The notes beneath the pieces were generated by a model. That model was not told the DNA's origin and searched no databases. It was given only the letters and a program-made list of their open reading frames with translations. Positions 1 through 13,000 of a stretch of DNA of 64,000 nucleotides are shown piece after piece. The stretch's first letter is position 1; every line of letters starts with the position of its first letter. This DNA is from Puffinus mauretanicus (taxonomy: Eukaryota > Chordata > Aves > Procellariiformes > Procellariidae). The position numbers and the translations under genes are program-made. The DNA is taken from assembly GCA_023333565.1 (NCBI GenBank), contig JAJKFH010004035.1, forward strand, positions 62,001-126,000, read 5' to 3'.

Positions 1-874
1 AATGTCTATTCCCTAGCTGATTCTTCTTGTCAGAAATAACTTACAAACCTGAGTGTAATTGTCAGAGGTCTTGATGGCTTCTTTGGCATGACTGCCAGTA
101 TAGTGGAAGTGAACTTGTAAGAGAGGGAATAGGTAATATGTCACACAGTGTAAGTTCAGAGAGCTATCATTTGTATCTGAGTCTCAGTTTCCGTGTTAAT
201 AACTTGGATATTTTCATGCAGAAATCTTCCAAAGTGTACAAAAGCTGTGTAAATGCAACTCTTAAAGTATAAATCTCATTACCTTGAGATACAGCCCATT
301 CAGAGTGTCCATACTTCCCGTTGGTGTCTCTGCAGTTCTCTTGTTCCCCTCACCTGCATGAAAACTACTTGCATGAAATCTTTAATCCCTAACTATGTCA
401 AAATCTGTATGTATTTTTGTCTGTTCTCTGTAGACACTGGCCAGATCATAGTGTATAGAACAAGGCTGGTAATTCAGATACAAGCCAATGTCGTAGGGTG
501 GTGGCAAAGGAGGGGGCACAAAAGGCAGCCTGCCCTCAGTAACTATTGAGTCATGTGAGTGGCAAATGCTTTTCTTAAGCGTAATCTTGGTTCAGTGTGT
601 GGCAGCTCACCTTATTGATGAAAGGACTTTGAACTCTATACATTCTTAACTTCTGTATCTGGTGGGCAACCTCAGAGTCCTTCTGAAGTAGACTTCTAGG
701 AGAGAGAAATTTCTCTAAACAGGATTTGGTAAGTGTGTGCATTGCATGATACTTAGGAAATTTGAGTTTTGCATGTTTGGTAGCTTCCTCCATGCATGTT
801 TAAAAATGATTTTTTTTTTTGATTTAACCACATGTATTTCTTGTTTTTGTTTTTTGTTTTCCTTCCCCCAACAG
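1..874 (+). other. PLPP1: PLPP1 intron 1, 3' part
   Basis: Non-coding sequence leading into exon 2A. It ends in a T-rich tract, a short C run and an ACAG acceptor at 871-874. The window opens inside this intron, so exon 1 (start codon and first half of TM1) is not present. Open frames here are short and show no recognisable protein similarity. Confidence 0.85.
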
Positions 875-1029
875 CTGGCTTACCCCTTGGTGTTCTAAAC
901 TTGGCCAAAATAAAACCGTATCAGAGAGGCTTTTTCTGTAATGATGACAGCATCAAGTATCCGTTCCATGACAGTACCATCACATCCACTGTCCTCTACA
1001 CAGTGGGGTTCACCCTGCCCATTTTCTCT
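875..1029 (+). CDS. PLPP1: PLPP1 alternative exon 2A (isoform-2 type)
   Basis: 155 nt, opening with two bases that complete an Ala codon and ending on a codon boundary. The acceptor is ACAG at 871-874 and the donor GTAAGT at 1030. It encodes 52 residues beginning [10 protein letters not shown] and ending TLPIFS: the end of TM1, the first extracytoplasmic loop ([17 protein letters not shown]) and the start of TM2. It matches the alternate exon 2 of mammalian PLPP1 isoform 2 in position, phase and length. It shares the frame of exon 2B (2+3n) but is three bases longer. The two exons agree in AGLP, the QRG-F-C core and the SI-YP motif and differ in the TM2 half. Confidence 0.95.
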
Positions 1030-4000
1030 GTAAGTAGCTAATATATAGGGAGCTTTGGTGATGGGAGTAAAATGTATGCCTTCCAAGAGTTCAGCATTGT
1101 GACTGCGAGTTTAAGACAGTCTGTATAGGCAAAGTCCCATGTATGTATAGTCATATGCATGTGAAAGGTGCTGTTGCTACTTTCTGTTTGACAGAAAAAC
1201 TGGAACTAATCTCTAACTGCTAGTATTGCTAATCTCATTTGTTTTAGGAGCAGAAAAAAATGGAGATGAGGATTTAAACTGTATTAGTTAGTCTAGGCTT
1301 TTATCATTGGGAAGAAAAATACTACAGGCTTCCCAAATGCTATGGAATAAATACATCTTTTGTTCAGAATGGGTTAGTCTGATAACTTAACACCTGTGAT
1401 GTTAAAACTTGCACTGTAGTGGAGTGCACAAACTTATAACTAGTGACTGTTGCTTCCATATACTTTTTACAGAAATAAGTCTAATTTGGACTCAGTGGGT
1501 TTTCTTAGGTTTAAAAAAAATGTGATGACTCTTAAAGCCTTCAAAATGGCATACAGAGGCTGAAAATCTAGTTGCTTGTAGAAAAGAGGCTCAGTGTTTT
1601 CAAGACCACATGATTTTTACAAAGACCAATTTAACTCTTCACTAGGTTTTTCTAACAATATTTTAACCCTGATTGTATCAAAGTTTTTAGTAAGGTCTGA
1701 CCTGGTTTAGAGAACCAAAATGTAACTATTCAGAATAGTCTTGAACCTGAATTTTGTTGTTTCTGCCTGTAGTGGTTGACCAAACCACATTAGAGGTGGT
1801 CATAATCTTTGGTCTTCTGATAAATGTATATGCTAAATTAATCAGTGAGAAGTATATATTAAACTGGTTTAAAGATGGAGGTGGTAATTTAAAACAAGTA
1901 AATCTGCAGAACCTTTACAATGCATTACTCTAGTTTTTCCTTAAATGCTGATTTATTAAAGCTTTAGCATTAGTCCTGTGCAGTAAATAGAAGGTAGACA
2001 CAACGTTGTTATCATTAGTATAGTTTCACTTTTGAGGAAGATAATCTGAAGTTTGTCATTTTGGTATGTACTGACATATATCTTCAGCACAACTTCAGGA
2101 AAATTTCTTTTCTAGTAAGGTTCATGTGTACATGCACAGGTGAACTAGCAATTGCAGCTCTCTGCAATTTTAGACGTATAATGAGGCATTTCAGTTGCAG
2201 CTAGATAATCTGAATTGCTTGATTTTTTTTTTTTTTTTTTTTTTAATCTTCCATTTTTAGATTTGAAGAAGTTGTTCCTGTAATAGAAAGTCAGTTGGCA
2301 GTGCATTTTTTTTTCTGGCTCTAAAGCAGTGGAGACACATTTGATTTACAGCTAATTTACTTAAAAGTGTAAACATCTAAGGAGTGGTATGGACAGCTAT
2401 TGTAACTTTAACTGCCAAAGTATCTGAAATTATAATTTAGAATTAGACTTGCCAGTGATTCCAGTCTATTCTAATATTTTTCTTCCATGATACCTTTTAG
2501 GATTCACACAGTGGATTTTTATTGCCTGTCTTTGTGCAGGGGGTTGGGGTATATAATTGGAACAATCACTTCTGGCCTCCATGCTGAGAGAGGTTTAAAA
2601 AAAAAAAATGGCTGTAAAGCACTTGTAGGTCTGTAACAACAATCAGTTTTCTTCAGTCTGAACATCTTACAAACCTTAAAGCAACACAGGTTTTCTGGAA
2701 TCTAGGAAGTAATCACTGTAGTGTGTATATTACTGCTCCGTGTAGTTAACACGTTAACCTAACTGGCTTTCTTAGTCTTAATTTTAGATTTATGGAGTTC
2801 TTCAGCCTCATGCAAGAGGTGAAAAATCATTTATGGCTACTGAAAACTTAGACCTAGGGTGAGCTGTAGAGCTAGGGAGTATGAGATCTGGATTATTACA
2901 ACTTACGGAGTTGAAGGTGGATTCCAGTTGAATGCTTTCTAGCTTCAAGCTTGCCTTTATTCAAAATGGACGGGGAAGGTTGATCAGTCTGGGAGTAGAA
3001 GAATCTGACATTCAGACTGTTTTTTGCTTTGGGGTGACTCAGTGGAGGCTTGAGACTTTTCCCAAGGTAGCTTAAGTTTTTGGTAGTAGTATGTTCCAGA
3101 GTCAATATCCTCAGCTGGCTCATGAAAGCTTACTGGGCAGTGACACGGATTGTCCCATATCTAGTCAAAAATGTTATCCTGACATGAGATTCTCCTCAAA
3201 GGAACAGGCTTCTCAATGAAGGAATTGGTGGTAAAAATTGGGTCTTATACGATGCAAATAAGAGTTGGTAAATTGCACTTTTGTGCAAACTTTTCTTCCA
3301 TAATCAAAGACTACCTTGAACAGGATATTTGTTCCTAAGTAGGACTTACACCTCAGTTTTGTCACATCACAAAATAGAAGGAAGAACTTGTGGTAGGAAG
3401 GTAAGGGAAGCAAAAGGAATCACACCTGCAATGTGGAAAAAAAAAAAAAGCATGGTTAATTGAGTAGTAGACTAGTTATAGCATTCTATATTCCCCCTAG
3501 CATTCAACAATGTACAGGTTTTGATGATCGAGTTATTTAGTCCTTAGTCTGTAAAGCCCCACGAAATGCTCAAAATACTGTGATGCATATGCCCCTTGCT
3601 GCACTAACAGCTTGCTTGTCTTCAGAGTGCAGTAAGAAATGGCCTGAATATTTTGCTGTATAATAATAAAAGGTCTTACCTGGTTCAGTTGTGGGGGTAG
3701 GCCCATAGTGGAATATAAAACAACTTCAAAGGAAAAAAAAAAAAGACAAAACCTGCAGTAATGAATAAGGCATAGATATTTCATTGTTAAGAAGTCTTTT
3801 TGGGCATAAAAGAAACTAGACTGCCTGCACATAGATTTGTTTTCATAACATTTTATGAAGATTTACAAGACGTGTTAGAAACTCTCAGGAATCTTCTTTA
3901 AAAAAGAAAAAAAATCAAAACAATGCTCTTAGAATTCATAATTCCATTTATAGCTCTGAACTCTTTTTGTTCCCATTGCCACCTTTTATCGGGAAATAAA

Positions 4001-7000
4001 ATGTCTGGGAAAGAAACTCATGTTTATTCTTTTCCAAGTGCCACTTCATAGTATGATACTTCTCAATTTTCCAAATTGTTTTCTGTGTCTGGATGGGAAG
4101 CACAATTTTTGTATTAGAATTTTTGGAGACTTAGGGTCAAACAAGCCTTGCTAGCGCTCTGGAAAAATGAATCTCTTTAGATGTCTAGGCTGGTGTCCGG
4201 AGCAGCACACATCCATGATGACTGACATTTCAAGAACCACAGCAGATCTTTCCAATAACTCTACCTTCCCAAGTCTTTTTAGAGATGTTTAAGAAGTAAT
4301 TCTGAGCAGTCTAAAAGCCATGACTAGTTAGGGGGTGGTGTCTATAGGTTGCAACTCTAGGAATATTTTGAAATGAATCTCTAAGAAGATGTACTTGGTC
4401 TGGCATTTTCAGTCTTTAGCTGTCTGCTTGAGATCAGCTCTTCCAAGTATAATTACAATTAATGACAGTGTCTTTCTCTTGCAGTGAGGTCCAACCATGC
4501 CTATTTGCATCAGTCCTATTCAGTTGGTCTTTTCTGGTGACTTCACCTCCAAATCAACTTTCTCTTCCTCCAATCACCTTGCTTCTTACAACCGCTGTCT
4601 TCAGTGACACTCATACAGTTTCTCTTAGATCTAAGGGTAGGTGCAATTGGGGAAAGGAGAAGCACAGATCAAAGGAGGCCTCTCTGAAGCATTCTTCTTG
4701 CCAAAGGGGCAGAAGAACAGAGCAACTCAAGAGTTTCTGAGTTTCATCTTCTCCATGTGCTAGGTTCCGAGCAGGATTTCTGTAGTTCCCTGCCAAAGGT
4801 TTGCCTGGCTGCTCTGTTCAGGAACTGAAGGGACACAACCCACTGGTGAGTTTCTGTATGATGGACTGATTCGTGAGAGGACAAGAGTTCAGTTCTTCTA
4901 ACTCAGCCAAAGTGCTGCACTGAATTTCTGGGAGACAAAGTAGTTCACCACAACTGTTGCTACTAAAACAGGTAATGCAAATGCTGATGTTCCTGACAGG
5001 GGAAGTGTTTCTGTAGTAAACAGGGTTTTGAATAAGTCGCTTCTCTGGGATCAGCTCCGCTATTTGGGACTTCTGTGAGAGAAAGGAGTGTTATGGGCCT
5101 GTGGGACTTAATTTCTCCACCTTGAACACATCCAAAAGATATTTAGGAGGTCAGATCATGTTGTTTTCTGCTCCAGAAAAACAAAACCAAAACATTCTTA
5201 GTTTGATTTGGCAAAGGATAATGTCTTCAGTATCATAATGCCTTCCTGAGAGGGACCTGTGTAGCTTTGCTCCTGTGCCAGCTTTAACCTATTAGGCATT
5301 AGGCTTAATGTTTTCAGAAGTGTCTCCTTCTACCATGTGTATCAATGTTCTGACTTAAACTTTTCCTTCCTACAGATTAGCTCAATCATACTTTGTAGGC
5401 AATTTACTGATTTCTTCGCTGGCAAAAGAAACTAATCTTTTATGCTCTGTTTGTGAAAGGGATAAATTTTGCAGGGAAACTTCTACTGAAAGCACCTATT
5501 TGATTAACAACATAAGCACTTACTGGGAAACATTCTTATGTTTCTTGAGGGACAAAGGTAGACACTGATAAAGCTGGGGACTGTAATGAAACCTCTTGAA
5601 TACTGTCAGATTTGTAGATGTGCAACTCATTTTTTTGCACCAGTGTCAAAGCTTTATGGCCCACTGTTGATAGTTTTGCAACTAATTGAGATTAAACTTG
5701 CTGTTTGCCACTAGCGTGGACTTGTGCATCCTTTAACGTAACTTTCAGGTTTCAGGTTACATATTAATAATTTTATTATGCTCTGAATAAGACTTTGCCT
5801 CTCGTCTGGTAAGCTTTTTGAAAAGGAGAGTAATGTTTTATGTTAATTTTTTTTGATATATTCATGGCACTGGAAACCTTTTTGGGCAGTGCTCTTGAAC
5901 TTCATAATCTGGCATGAGTTCTACTTGATACTAACTGTATCTTGTACTACTACAGATGAGTATAATCTCTGAACCCAAACTTACTCTGAGGAATAAACTG
6001 CTAATTTGTGTTTGTTCAAACTCTGTTTAAAGTCAAGATAATAATAACAACCCATTTTTATACTATGTCAAGGGTTAGTGTGCAGGGTGATGCACTTCAG
6101 TTGAATCAATGAGTAATTCCTGAGTGAAATCAGTGCTGTGGGGGACAGAGGCTGAGAAATGGCAGTTGCTACATCTGGCTTTGGCCCCACTTCTGCCCCG
6201 TCCATTGCAAGGGTGTTCTGGTGGGCTCGGTTTGAAATCGGGTGAGGAAAGATCTGAGGAGCACCACTTCCAGTTTGGTACTTGTACAAATCACTCTTAC
6301 CAGATGCAGTTCATTTTAAATAAATAAATTGCAGCAAGTTGCTTGTTAAGTCTGTGGACTTGATACTGTACTTTTCTCAGTCCTTCAGGTACATTTGTTA
6401 ATACAGTGATGAAGAACACACATAGTGTATGAAACTGAGTAAAATAGTTGGCAGCCTGACAGTGGAAGCAGCTCCAGACAAGGGCTTTTAAAATGCTGAG
6501 CGAAGCTTGGTCATAACTATGAGAAAGCCAAGCAGTCACAGTGGTTTGGAGTTGTTTTTGAAGGTATTATTTAGTAAAGTATACGAAAGAGTAAAATGGA
6601 ATAGGGAGAAATGTAGGGAAAGGCAGTTGCAACTTAAATATTTGAAGTCTTGTCATTTAAACAAAAAAAAACCCAGTCTGTGGCATAGATTTTTCTTTGT
6701 CTCAAGGCTCATACCTAGTTACTAATAACTTGCTGTTGACATCCAGGACTTAGACCAGAGATTGTAGGGGGTGGTGAAAAAGGGAAGGGACTGCACCAGA
6801 AACCAGAGATGAGCAACAAAGAAAGTAAGTGAAAAAGGGGAAAGTTTGTTTTGGTGCTGCCTCTTCTGTTTCCCTTCCTCTGGCTCACCCCATTGTACCT
6901 CTTTCTGTTCTGCCTTGAGCAGTAAAATGCTCATGCAGAGAAATGTTTTTTACCTAGCTTTTCTGGAGAAAGCTGAATGATAAAATGCAGCAGTTGATTT

Positions 7001-10000
7001 TGGTGAACCGTGGCGTGATGGTATAAGCATATTTCTTGCTAGGTGCCCTCCTGAATTCTAAAGCTCCTTTTAAGAAATGGAAAGCAGCGTTGTTCTGGTA
7101 CTGAGGAGAAGCCAAAGTCTTAACTTAATCTGCAAAGAGCTGTATGATAACATAACCAACCCCCACAGAATGTGAGCAATTATATAGGGTAATACTCAAT
7201 TCAGAAGTTTTAATCAAGCTTTCACAAAATGCATGTTTTTCCAGGCAGGATTTCTAGTGTTGTACAAATGAATACTACGGATGTTTTTGCTGATGCAATT
7301 AGTAATGAAATCTCTACAGCATATTCAGGGGAATTTTAACTTGTGTTTTCTATCTTAATTTCTGGTGTAAGGAGACTTAAGACTTCAAAATACTACTTAC
7401 GGTTTTTTCTTAATAAGAAGTCTAGGTGTCACTTCTGGTTTAAAGCTACATTAACGAAGTTGGTATTAGATACTAGCACGAAAGTGGTGGTGGCTTTTCT
7501 TGAAGTGCTGGGAGAAAAGACAAAATCTTTCAAATCTGTTTTGTTTCTAAACTCTGGAGAAAGACTATTGCTACCCACTGCTTAAGCACAGATTCTTAAA
7601 GCTATTTTGTCTGAAACATATCCACTGTTTCCTGGTGTCAATCACATTTATTCTCTTCCTAATCCCTTTAATACATCAGGAGGATGCAGTACTCAGGCTA
7701 AAGGCAGCATGTACATTCAAACGATTACTTCACCAAAATCTTAAGAAACTAAATCATGGGATTAGATGAAGAATCCTTAAATGTATAAATAATTCATTGA
7801 CGTGTGAGAAGTGGACAGTAGGAGTAAGTGCTCCCTGGCTTTCACAAGGGAGGAAGGTACCAAGTAGAGCTCTCCAGGAGCCTGCCCTGTTCAGTATAGT
7901 CATAAATGCCCTGGAGGAGAGTGTGTGCAGTGAGGCAGCAAAGTAGGGTACTCAGAGCAGTAAATACAAAAGATGGCAATAACATGGCTGGTGAAATACA
8001 GCATGGATAAATGTCAAGTGATGTTCTTCCTGAGGAGAGTGGAAAGGACAGCTCAAGGGCAGCGTATAATGTGATGCTCTCTATCTTCACCAGAGCAGTA
8101 ATGATCAGCTTTTAGTTCTGTGGAGAGATCAACTTCATGCCCAGTAACAGTGAAGAAACCTAATCAAGATTAGAAACTCAGAAGGAAATAGACCTGTGTT
8201 TGTTCCATAAGTATCCTGTATAACCCCAACATAATCAGTCAAATCACTTCAGCTTGTGAGGAAATCTAATTGATCATACTGTATGAGTCAGACTATTGGA
8301 CAAGTGTACTATAATTGTTTAAAATATTTAATCTTACAATTGAGCTACTTGTGTTTCTACCTCTTGTATTCTGACTGAAAGACTGTTTCAGAGGCCTATA
8401 TATCTCCCTCACTATGAATATCTTCATTGCCAACTATATTTCCTTAATTCTTGGTTGTTGTTGGATCAGTATTGCTCTTTTCTCTGCTGTCTATGCCTGT
8501 GCAATTAGCTGATTTACAGCCCTTACGTTCTGCTGAACTGTGCAAAGCCCAACTTTTCTGGTTTTTGAGGTAATGAGGAATGTACCTTTGCAGTCCTTCT
8601 CTGTCTGCATTTAAGACAGATGAATTAAAACCAAACATGTTCAGAAATTCTGATTGAATGCTGTTTCAGAAGAAATTCTTGATGGGTCTTTTCAAGTAAC
8701 ACTTGAGAAGTGTTAATGCCTTTGGAAAGACCTTTCTAATGGTCACACTATTATGTTGATGTACAACGACCATAGGAAGCAAATGTTATTTTCCCCTTAT
8801 ATTTTGAACTGACAAGCTCCCAGCTCGTCAGAGTTGTTTAACCTCCAAGTGTGTGACTCCGAACTCATTACTGCACAAATCTCCACCTGTTCTCTTGCTT
8901 CAGTCTTGTTGTTTTGCAGGCAGAACTGGCTGACCTTGATCTTCCACTGTATCAAAGAATTGCCAGCTCTGTCAGCAGCACATCTACTAGCTATTCATTA
9001 ATGATGCTGGCATATGCACTGCATAACACTAGCATGTTGGCTTTATCCTTGAAATTACCCTACTGGTACTCTCTTCCCAACCTTATAATTCCTCTTAACA
9101 TACCTGTTGTCGTCTTCCCTTCAGGCAATTTGTTCACAATGTTACAATTGACTTGGAAAATGAAGAATACATCAGGGATGCTTTTTGGTATTGTCATATA
9201 GGAAGTATTCAGTAAGCCTTTAATGACCTTCTGCCATCTCCACTCCTTACTTAAAAGGAGTATTTAAACTCCCCGATGTCTTCTACTTTCATGTAAAACT
9301 GAGCCCAACTAATTTTTACTAATTCTCCTTTTTAATATGCCAAACTCTGCCCTTAGAAATTGTAGTTTGTTTAGGGGAAAAATGGATATTTGTAGAAAAA
9401 GCAGGGCCTTTCTTTTAACTTACTGTGGCAACACGAGACTGGCAGATGAGCAGGATTTCTCTTCCCGGTGATCTGCTGTTGAATTTTTGCTACTTTTCCT
9501 TGAGAAACTACTTTAGACTGCTATGTGGATAAATCTTCTGGCAAGGAAGTACACCACCTCCTATACTACTATTAAAATTTGTTCTTCAATTGTATCTGGG
9601 AAGTTAAAGACCTTGACACTAATGATAGTTGTACTATTATGAAGACAAATATAATTTGGTATCTTAAGTCATATTCAGTCCTGTGCCAGGAGATTTCATA
9701 CTTAGGAAATTGCTACCGTGATGCAAAAACTTATTCCTGTTTTCTGAAATTACGAGATATCTCAGTGTGAAAAAGTAACGTATCTATCACAACTGTAGGG
9801 AAACCCTACTGTTGTACTTTGCTACAGTAAGAGGCTTTACCTTTTTCATCACTTATGCCAGTTCTTCTGGTTGTTTGTCCTGCTTGTACTAATGAAAAAG
9901 TCAAACTATTTTTCTCTGTGTTGTCTTCGAGGGAGAGAGACTTGCGCTGCAGAAAGTACTTAAGCTATATACTTGAAATAACTTTGATTTGATTTTAGAA

Positions 10001-13000
10001 ATTAAGTTTGTTTAGTTTTTAAAAAAACTTAAAATCCCACAAAACCAGACTTTGCCAATGCATTTAAAACAGAACAAAACCCCTAAGTACTGGGAGATAT
10101 TTTTCTTAATGGCTTCATTTGCCAGTAACAGTAGGAGTTCCTGCCCCTCTGGTTTGACTTCTACTTTTCTCCCCCCTCCCACCAGCTAATAGTGAAGCCA
10201 ATCCATGTGTGTTTAAAAGAAGTAAATTAAACCTGCTGTATGGAGTGTGTTCTGAGGGAGTAGGTATTGACATTGGAGAGTACTTTAACCAAAAAGATAT
10301 CAAAAGTCAGTATTGGCATGGTTTTTAAGTCCAGTAACTGCCTTGGGTTGAGCAAAAGGTAAATTACAAATGTAGTTCTGTGACTTTAGTATTTGGTTTA
10401 ACAGTGTTAAGTCAATCTGATCAATCTTACTGTAATCTGGTTTTTAGAAATTAGAACTTTTATCTCAAACTTTCCGGAGCACGTCTCCTTTCAGCACTGA
10501 AATGTGCTGAGAACAGCAATAAGATAAATGACTCGTGGAACTACTTCTTAAATGTCATACAATTGGGGGAAACTGAAGAAACATTTCATGAAGTTTACTA
10601 CTTAAGCTTTTTTAGCAGCATTGTATTTCAATGCGTAGCTCTTCCAAGTAATTGTTACTTCAAAACAGGTAGATACCTAGAACTTTAAGAATCATACTGT
10701 CTTGGCTAAATTTTGCTGGTTATGACTTCAGGAAACTGTTTATATAAAATTTTATTTCTTAATTAGCGAAGTGGAATTGGGTTTCAGATAGGGTAAAAGA
10801 GGTGGAAAGAAATTATAAATGAGAAGGCATTTTAATAACTCGTTTTAGCTTGTTCTTACTTGCTTTAAAAAGCAAAACAAAAACAAACTTGGAGTTGTTT
10901 GGTATTTTGTTTGCAGGATCTTGATATAGGAAGGTGCTGCAAGCAATTACAGACTTAATTAGTCTCAGTCATCATAATCTCAATATTGCTGAAGAGTGAG
11001 CATACATTTCAAGCAGCTTCTCTTTGCATGGAAAAGCACGTCATCACTGCATGAGGGACTTCATTCCCATGATCCATATACCATTGCTTTCCATTTCTGA
11101 TTTAGCAGCAACTAATTACATAAAAAAAAAAGCCCCCCAAAACCACCTGATTAACCCCAGCACTCTGAAACTTTTATCTCCCACCTTAAGAAGCTGAAAC
11201 ATTCAGGCGTGGGTAGGCGGAAATGAGGAGTAAGCCACCATGACACCATTATTCATAGAGCAGGTCTTTAAAAAGGATGATGCAGAGCTGGTAATGTGAT
11301 GTCAGTGACACCACCTAACTATGATGGCAAGTATTTGTGGCAGTGTGCTGAAGCTGTGATAAGATTTTTCTAGACTGAACTTAATTTTGTGAGCAACTGC
11401 TTTACATGGTGATTAAAACTACCTACTCTAAAGAAGTAAACCTGTAAATAATCAAGAGACTCTTATTTGTTTATACCTCATTCTCCAGTTCTGGAGATCT
11501 AAAAAAATACACTTTCCTCAAATATACAGTCTTGAATCTTGGTGTTAGTATGCGTGCAGGGCAAAGGCCGATGTTTTCATTCCATATGTATTTTACAGAA
11601 TAAATGGTGTTAGAAACACACCACGGCATTATGTTGACAAGTCACCTTCCCTCACCATGGCTGCACATTGCTTCAGCCTCCTCCCTTGCAAAAGTTAGCC
11701 AAGTACTAAACAACTGATGATATATTGTGACGTGCTGTCACAATACCAACACAAGGGGAGGGCAGAAATGAGATCTGGGCTGCAGCGGTTTTTAAAACTC
11801 TCCTACTCTTACTATTAGGAGAAAGGGAGAGGGATTTTTATCCTTGTAGAAAAGGCTGTGGTTTTGCTCTGTACTGCAGAGTCCAGCTCCAGGGCTCTGT
11901 GCTGGCTGGCGTCTGAATGGTTCAGTGTTTTGGCGAGGCTCTGGCTTGGCTCATAGCCCATCCTGCTGTCCGTCTTCTGCTCTGTTGATGTGCTTGGACA
12001 GCTTCCAGAGGTAGGTCAGTTGTAGTCCCGCTGGTGTGGAACTGGAAACAACCCCTCTTCACAATGACAGTGGTTTTTTTTCTGCCACTTTCAGAGGGGA
12101 GGTTTTGCGTGCTATTAATTTTATGGCTGTAACAGTACAGAAGATAGTGATTCTTTGCGATGGGCTTAGCTGGAATACATGAGCACCATGAGAAGCCCTT
12201 AACTGCTTGGTCGTGGAAGAAAGCTGTGTGTCATTCATCAGAGGTCACGTCAAGGAAATTTTTACCTTACTAGCCTTTAGTTTGTTACCTGTTCTACTGT
12301 GTCTGTTTTCAAACTGAAATATTCTTTTAAGCAGTCACTTTATGGTGTGAAGAACAAAATCGATAGCAAATCATTGGTGAAACCACACCACCATGAGTAT
12401 GTCTCATTCGTGATGGGCCCAGGAGTCAAGGCTTAGTTTGGAGGACTTCATGGCGGTTAAAGCGGGAAGAGGGTTGAAAAGGATCCTTGGTCGTCCTTCT
12501 TTTTTTTTTAATTTTTTTTTCTGTGTAACTTCTTAGTGTTTCTCTTCCCTTCTCTAACAGTTCTCTTACTGCTTCATTGATATCTTTTTTTTTATCCTTT
12601 CTTTTTCTCCTGTTCCTTCCATGTTTACTTTTGTTTGTACACACTTATTTGGGGGTAGCTGTGTATATGGAAAGAAATAGGTGGGCTATGTCTTGACACA
12701 GAGGCCCTGAAGTCAGAACTGAGACTCAGCAACATCTTTCTCTGGCAGGAAGGAAGGAAGGGAGGCTGTTTTTCATCCTTCTCATCCCTTACTGGTAGAT
12801 TAGGAGTGTCTCGCCCCCAGATGATTTTTGTTGTCTAACTGTAAATTGGTATGCATTTTATGTGCAATACTGCTGAATTTTGAGCAGAAAATCAAGGGCT
12901 TTTAAGCACTTTAATGCCACTGGGCTGTACATCCCTAAGTTAGAGAAGATTATTTATTGTTTTGTTGAACGTTCTTAGTAGTCCCCCACTTCTTTTTTCC

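Noticed and set aside
253..549. 98-codon + strand open frame in intron 1
   Set aside because: No similarity, no phase match to PLPP1 exon 1 and no splice context.
8920..9199. TTTTGCAG acceptor-like site followed by about 93 open codons
   Set aside because: No similarity and no fitting phase with PLPP1; the known exon 2A and 2B explain the gene fully.
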